From: Nitrososphaerales archaeon | Lineage (GTDB): Archaea > Thermoproteota > Nitrososphaeria > Nitrososphaerales > UBA57 | Direction of reading: 5' to 3' | Assembly (NCBI GenBank): GCA_022449325.1 | Contig: JAKUSK010000012.1 | Location: 1-16,363, forward strand | Length of the DNA stretch: 16,363 bases | In this document: piece by piece, positions 12,742 to 16,363 of the stretch | Position numbering within the stretch: position 1 is the first letter of the stretch | How the letters are laid out: every line of letters starts with the position of its first letter | Notes under the pieces: model-generated | Told to the model about the DNA's origin: nothing | Database searches by the model: none | The model's input: the letters and a program-made list of their open reading frames with translations, nothing else | Translations under genes and position numbers: made by a program

Positions 12742-13591
12742 AAATACAATTGGAATAATAGAGATAGTTGTTGCCACATTGATTTGGGGATCCTTGGGTG
12801 TAATGGTAAGAAATATCGACATGGAGCCATTTTCAATAGTAGCATATAGATCGCTCATAGCATTACCAATTATGCTAATATTATTTAGGAAGAAAAGAGA
12901 TAATCTAAAGAAAAATTACAAATTACTACTATTAGCTAGTATAGCAATTACAATGGCATGGTCTTCACATTTTTACGCATTCAAACTAACAACAATTGCC
13001 AATACAGTAGTATTGTTATACACTGGACCAATTTATGTAGCAATATTATCACCTTTAGTTTTAAAAGAAGTAAGAGAAAAAAAAGCCAATATTTGTTTAG
13101 TTTTATCAATATTTGGAATTTTTCTAATGTACAACCAAGGATTAGGTGATGAATTAAACGACAGAGGATTAATGTTGGGAGCAATATCAGGTATTTTATT
13201 CGCGTTTGTAATTATGGCAACAAAAAAATTAAGCAAAGATTATTCAAGCATTACAATTGTAACTATGCAATTATTTATTTCTACAATAATTTTATCTCCT
13301 GCATTATTTGTAGAGCAACAAGTTGTTATGGAGAACATAATGTTACTTGTAATTTTAGGCTTAGTTCATACAGCAATAGCAGAATTTCTGTTTATTGATG
13401 GTTTAATTAAAGTGAGTACGCAAAAAGCATCCACAATATCGTACATTGAACCAGCTAGCGCAATAATATATGCAGTAATACTGTTAAATGAAATTCCAGA
13501 AGGATTAGAAATAATTGGAATATCATTAATTGCAACTGCAAACATAATATTAAATTTGAATTTAGAAGACATGAAAAAAATAATAAAAAAA

Positions 13592-13594
<3 letters not shown>
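12734..13594 (+). CDS. EamA/DMT-family transporter
   Basis: 286 aa. Ten membrane helices in two EamA repeats are apparent (N-half IGIIEIVVATLIWGS...; C-half GLMLGAISGILFAFVIMATK... to IIGISLIATANIILNL). The TTG start at 12734 overlaps tiaS by 8 bp; it is preferred because the first membrane helix begins seven residues later and no ATG or GTG lies between. The DMT family exports or imports amino acids, nucleotide sugars and other small metabolites; the substrate cannot be read from sequence. The lysine-rich end (KKIIKK) and TAG stop overlap the 3' end of the convergent tRNA-Met gene by three bases. Confidence 0.87.
13574..13591 (-). terminator. Oligo-T terminator downstream of initiator tRNA-Met
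   Basis: On the minus strand two T7 runs (13591-13585 and 13580-13574) follow the tRNA 3' end immediately, the usual signal for archaeal RNA polymerase termination. The same bases encode the C-terminal lysines of the convergent transporter. Confidence 0.6.
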
Positions 13595-13696
<102 letters not shown>

Positions 13697-13719
13697 AAAT
13701 AATTATAGAGAAAAGGTGG

Positions 13720-13728
13720 TTATTAAGA
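13720..13728 (-). promoter_or_regulatory. TATA-like box for initiator tRNA-Met
   Basis: TCTTAATAA on the minus strand is centred about 28 nt before the tRNA 5' end (13696), directly after the tfe stop codon. Confidence 0.45.
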
Positions 13729-13733
13729 ATGCA

Positions 13734-14246
13734 TTATTCGCTTTCTTCGTTTTGAATTTCGTTAATTTTCAGTTCCAATGCGGCTTTTAGTTTGGAATTA
13801 TCAAGTAATTTCAATGCTTGTCCACAGACTTCACACATAAAACTCACTTCCATAGCTTTACTGAAACTATATTTCATACAAGACGGATTTCCACAATGAT
13901 AAAATTCATTTTTAGATTCGTATTCAAGCCTTTGAGTAAGTCTAGTAATAGCTTTAGATTTTTGGGTTTCTACGAAGGGTTCCACTTGATCTCTTTGTGC
14001 TTTCCATCGATATACAAACCAGCCTCTTTTTGTATCACGTACACGAATTCCAGTTATAAGAGATCGTCCAAATAAGTCATAAAGGCATTTTCTTACAATA
14101 TTTATTTTCAATTCCGTTGATTCTGCAATTTCTTCGTCTGTAGTATTTTCATGACTCAATAACGATTTAGCTACATTGACATAGTCCTCTCCGCCAATCA
14201 GTCCAGCGATTTTAACAAAAGAATCTTCGAATTTTTTTTTAGACAA
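13734..14246 (-). CDS. tfe: Transcription initiation factor TFE, alpha subunit
   Basis: 170 aa from TTG 14246; no ATG is available nearby and the N-terminus has the expected length. TFE (TFIIE-alpha homologue) helps RNA polymerase melt promoter DNA. An N-terminal winged helix (about 8-95) includes TTDEEIAESTELKINIVRKCLYDLF and the wing RDTKRGWFVYRW. A linker helix leads to a zinc ribbon with Cys118-X4-Cys123 and Cys138-X2-Cys141, then a charged C-terminal helix. It is 34 bp after the MFS gene, perhaps on the same transcript, and is followed by the initiator tRNA-Met. The identity is secure. Confidence 0.94.
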   Translation of the reverse strand: MSKKKFEDSFVKIAGLIGGEDYVNVAKSLLSHENTTDEEIAESTELKINIVRKCLYDLFGRSLITGIRVRDTKRGWFVYRWKAQRDQVEPFVETQKSKAITRLTQRLEYESKNEFYHCGNPSCMKYSFSKAMEVSFMCEVCGQALKLLDNSKLKAALELKINEIQNEESE

Positions 14247-14280
14247 TTATATTATTATTGAAATTCATTAGATTAAACCT

Positions 14281-15510
14281 TTACTTTTCTAATGGTTCTT
14301 TATAGTTAACAAAGTAAACAATTAAGCAAATAATGAAAAGTAGAGGAGATATAACAAAGGGCGAACCGGTCCATACATAGTCATAGAATGCTAAACAAAG
14401 TAAAGGTCCAATTGCCGAACCAATACCTCGAAATCCTTCAACTAAACCGGACAGCTGTCCTCGTTGATTGGCAGGAATAATATCTCCTTCGAGTGAAGCT
14501 AGAGAAGGAATGAAGACGCCGATAGCGGCGAATCGGATTATTATAGCAATGTATAATTGAATAACATCAGTAGCAAATAGAATTGAAAATGTAGCGATTT
14601 GACTAATTATAACAGCAATAGTGATTACATATTTACGATTTCGATAATCTGCCAGTCTTCCACCTACAATTTGGCTTAAGGAATTTGATAGAGAACCTAA
14701 TGAAAAAGAAATTGCAGAGATGCTAGCAGTTTCAAGAAGAGAATAACCAAGTACTTGATAAATATATAGAACTAGTACAGGTCTAAACATTCCAAAAGCA
14801 AAACCATGTGAGACATTCATTAAAAGAGAACTATAGAAAGTTTTAACAAATTTAGGATTAACATTATCAATCATTTTAAAGAAACGAGTACGTTTAGAGG
14901 GAATAAAATCAGAAGATAATGTAACAAATGCAAATAAAGAGGAAAAGAGGCCAAATCCTCCAGCAAAAATAAATGGTATTCGGAAACTATCTACAGGAGT
15001 TAATGACATATCAGATTGAATATAAGAAAGCAAAAATGCACCAAAAATAGGTCCAAAAGCCATACCAGCTCCAGCAGATACATTAAGAACAGAAATTGCA
15101 CGTCCTCGTGCTCCAGGACCAACTAAATCATAAATCATAGCTCTGGAAGCAGGCCAAATAAGACCTGCAGTTATACCTTGTATAGTTCGTAATAATAAAA
15201 CATGTGTCCAGTCTTGAGAGAAATAAAACAATATAGTAATAATTCCGTAAACAAATAATCCAACTACAATTGAATTCTTTCGACCAAGCTGATCAGAAAC
15301 AGAGCCGAAAGGTAAGGCAGTAAGAGTACGTGCAGCCATAAAACCGGTTGTAAGTAGGCCGATTTGCAATCCAAGATTTGCACCAAGAGATTCCGCAAAC
15401 AAAGGAAGATATGGAAAGAATATACCAAATCCAAATGTCATATTTGCAATTGCAAGCGATAGTGCAATAACTGGCCAAGAATACGGATTATCAAGAGTTT
15501 TAGATTTCAT
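14281..15510 (-). CDS. Major facilitator superfamily transporter
   Basis: 409 aa, about 12 membrane helices in two halves separated by a basic loop (SSDFIPSKRTRFFK). MFS motif A is present after helix 2 (GSVSDQLGRKNSIVVGL), with a weaker copy in the second half (GGRLADYRNRK). The arrangement resembles drug/sugar-efflux-type MFS carriers, but the substrate cannot be assigned. It lies 34 bp downstream of the LOR/SDH gene yet has its own TATA box 29 nt before the ATG, so it can start a leaderless transcript that may include tfe. Confidence 0.9.
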   Translation of the reverse strand: MKSKTLDNPYSWPVIALSLAIANMTFGFGIFFPYLPLFAESLGANLGLQIGLLTTGFMAARTLTALPFGSVSDQLGRKNSIVVGLFVYGIITILFYFSQDWTHVLLLRTIQGITAGLIWPASRAMIYDLVGPGARGRAISVLNVSAGAGMAFGPIFGAFLLSYIQSDMSLTPVDSFRIPFIFAGGFGLFSSLFAFVTLSSDFIPSKRTRFFKMIDNVNPKFVKTFYSSLLMNVSHGFAFGMFRPVLVLYIYQVLGYSLLETASISAISFSLGSLSNSLSQIVGGRLADYRNRKYVITIAVIISQIATFSILFATDVIQLYIAIIIRFAAIGVFIPSLASLEGDIIPANQRGQLSGLVEGFRGIGSAIGPLLCLAFYDYVWTGSPFVISPLLFIICLIVYFVNYKEPLEK

Positions 15511-15535
15511 GATAGTATATTCAACAATCTATTTG

Positions 15536-15543
15536 ATTATATA
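15536..15543 (-). promoter_or_regulatory. TATA box for the MFS gene
   Basis: TATATAAT on the minus strand is centred about 29 nt before the ATG at 15510, between the upstream stop codon and the gene. Confidence 0.55.
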
Positions 15544-15544
15544 T

Positions 15545-16363
15545 TTAGGATTTAGACATTTTCTTAATGTCATTAATCAATATAGGTAAAAATGAACCAA
15601 CGTCAGATACTACGCCAATTGCTTGACCCGTACCGCGATCTAGAAGTTTAGTGACCGAGGATGGATTAATGTCAATAGCAACAACTTTAACGGTAGAAGG
15701 GATCATATTTCCAACAGCAATTGAATGAAGCATCGTCGAAAGCATTATAACAAGATCTGCATTAGACAAAACTTTTTGATACTGTTTTTGAGCTTTAACT
15801 ACGTCGGTGATTACATCAGGAGCAGGTCCGTCATCACGAATTGAACCAGCTAAAACGTAAGGTATTTTATTCTTTTCGCACTCGTAGAAGATTCCAGAAT
15901 TAAGTTTTCCTGATTTTACTAATTGCCTAACAGAACCAGCTTTGAACAGCTCATTAACTGCAAGTATATGATTACGATGGCCCATATGAGTAGATGCTCC
16001 GCGTTTAACGTCTATACCAAGCGAAGTTCCTAGTAAGGCATGTTCGACGTCGTGTATTAACAAGGCATTGCCTGCCAGTATTCCTTGCACAAATCCCATT
16101 TTAATTAATTGAGATAGAGAATTAACAGCCCCAGTATGTACTATTGCAGGTCCGCCAACTATTACGATTTTTCCATTATTTTTCTTAATAGAAACTAAAT
16201 CTTTAGCCAGTTTAGAAGATATAGATTGAATTGGTTTTTCAGTAGAAGTATGACTGCTCATAAATTGAAATGTATCAAGTCCTTCCCGAGGTCGTTCTGG
16301 TGGAACTATCTTGATGCCTTCTTCGCCCACTACTACAAAGTCTCCTTTTTGTATATCGCGCAA
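15545..16363 (-). CDS. LOR/SDH-domain protein, archaeal ornithine cyclodeaminase type (5' end missing)
   Basis: About 272 C-terminal residues are present; the frame runs off the right edge, and the TTG at the boundary (LRDIQKG context) is an internal Leu codon rather than a start. The fragment matches the TIGR00300 LOR/SDH conserved domain: VVVGEEGIKIVPPERPR, GKIVIVGGPAIVHTGA (nucleotide binding), ILAGNALLIHDVEHALLGTSLG, RGASTHMGHRNHI, AGSIRDDGPAPDVITD and DLVIMLSTMLHSIAVGNM. Members of this family act as NAD-dependent ornithine cyclodeaminases in methanogens and as the C-terminal domain of cyanobacterial arginine-handling ArgZ/AgrE, so conversion of ornithine to proline plus ammonia is likely. 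Proline supply is an attractive role in an archaeon lacking the usual route, but that is inference. Family length is near 410 aa, so roughly a third is outside the window. Confidence 0.85.
   Translation of the reverse strand: MRDIQKGDFVVVGEEGIKIVPPERPREGLDTFQFMSSHTSTEKPIQSISSKLAKDLVSIKKNNGKIVIVGGPAIVHTGAVNSLSQLIKMGFVQGILAGNALLIHDVEHALLGTSLGIDVKRGASTHMGHRNHILAVNELFKAGSVRQLVKSGKLNSGIFYECEKNKIPYVLAGSIRDDGPAPDVITDVVKAQKQYQKVLSNADLVIMLSTMLHSIAVGNMIPSTVKVVAIDINPSSVTKLLDRGTGQAIGVVSDVGSFLPILINDIKKMSKS

Noticed and set aside
12330..12845. 171-codon open frame on the minus strand across the tiaS/transporter junction
   Set aside because: It lies opposite two well-supported genes; its Leu/Phe/Ile-rich translation is the complement of A-rich coding sequence and has no family features.
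16340..16363. Apparent TTG start of the LOR/SDH gene at the right edge
   Set aside because: Family proteins are about 410 aa and this frame holds about 272, so the codon is internal and the gene continues outside the window.

Overview
The window reads as chromosomal DNA from a low-GC ammonia-oxidising archaeon of the Nitrososphaerota (Thaumarchaeota), probably a marine Nitrosopumilus-like lineage. The evidence is archaeal information-processing genes (TFE, L39e, L31e, PDCD5-like protein, TiaS, TTG/GTG starts), TATA boxes about 25-29 nt ahead of start codons (leaderless mRNAs), tRNA genes with bulge-helix-bulge introns, and a divergent FtsZ-like protein of the kind known from this phylum. I infer the taxon from gene content; nothing in the window proves genus. 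I see no mobile elements, CRISPR arrays or phage genes, and coding density is very high.

Layout. 1-169 is the 3' end of an unrecognised rightward gene. It abuts a leftward tRNA-Thr(GGU) that appears to carry two introns. 303-4370 is a tight leftward operon, in transcription order: DhnA-type class I aldolase, AMP-forming acetyl-CoA synthetase, p27/SSSCA1-type zinc protein, and a SelB-like translation factor with a degenerate GTPase domain. Gaps are 6-14 bp. 4453-5855 holds a rightward signal-peptidase-I-like protein and a small multi-pass membrane protein resembling ECF S-components. Leftward coaBC overlaps the latter tail to tail.

7153-8249 is a rightward cluster: a 53-aa acidic protein, the PDCD5-like protein, L39e (51 aa) and L31e with a long repetitive acidic tail. 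L31e shares a CTAG stop tetranucleotide with a leftward FtsZ/tubulin-superfamily protein whose nucleotide loops are degraded. 9328-13594 runs rightward: a 605-aa secreted, membrane-anchored protein that looks like an archaeal ribophorin I, a stand-alone Lrp/AsnC ligand-binding domain, TiaS, and a DMT-family transporter. 13592-16363 is leftward: a LOR/SDH (archaeal ornithine cyclodeaminase-type) gene cut by the window edge, an MFS transporter, TFE-alpha, and initiator tRNA-Met with an intron in its T-arm.

The most noteworthy signals are the ribophorin-I-like architecture at 9328-11145, the FtsZ-like protein with a broken GTPase signature, and the two intron-bearing tRNAs. The tRNA-Met intron has a complete bulge-helix-bulge and its removal exactly repairs the cloverleaf.
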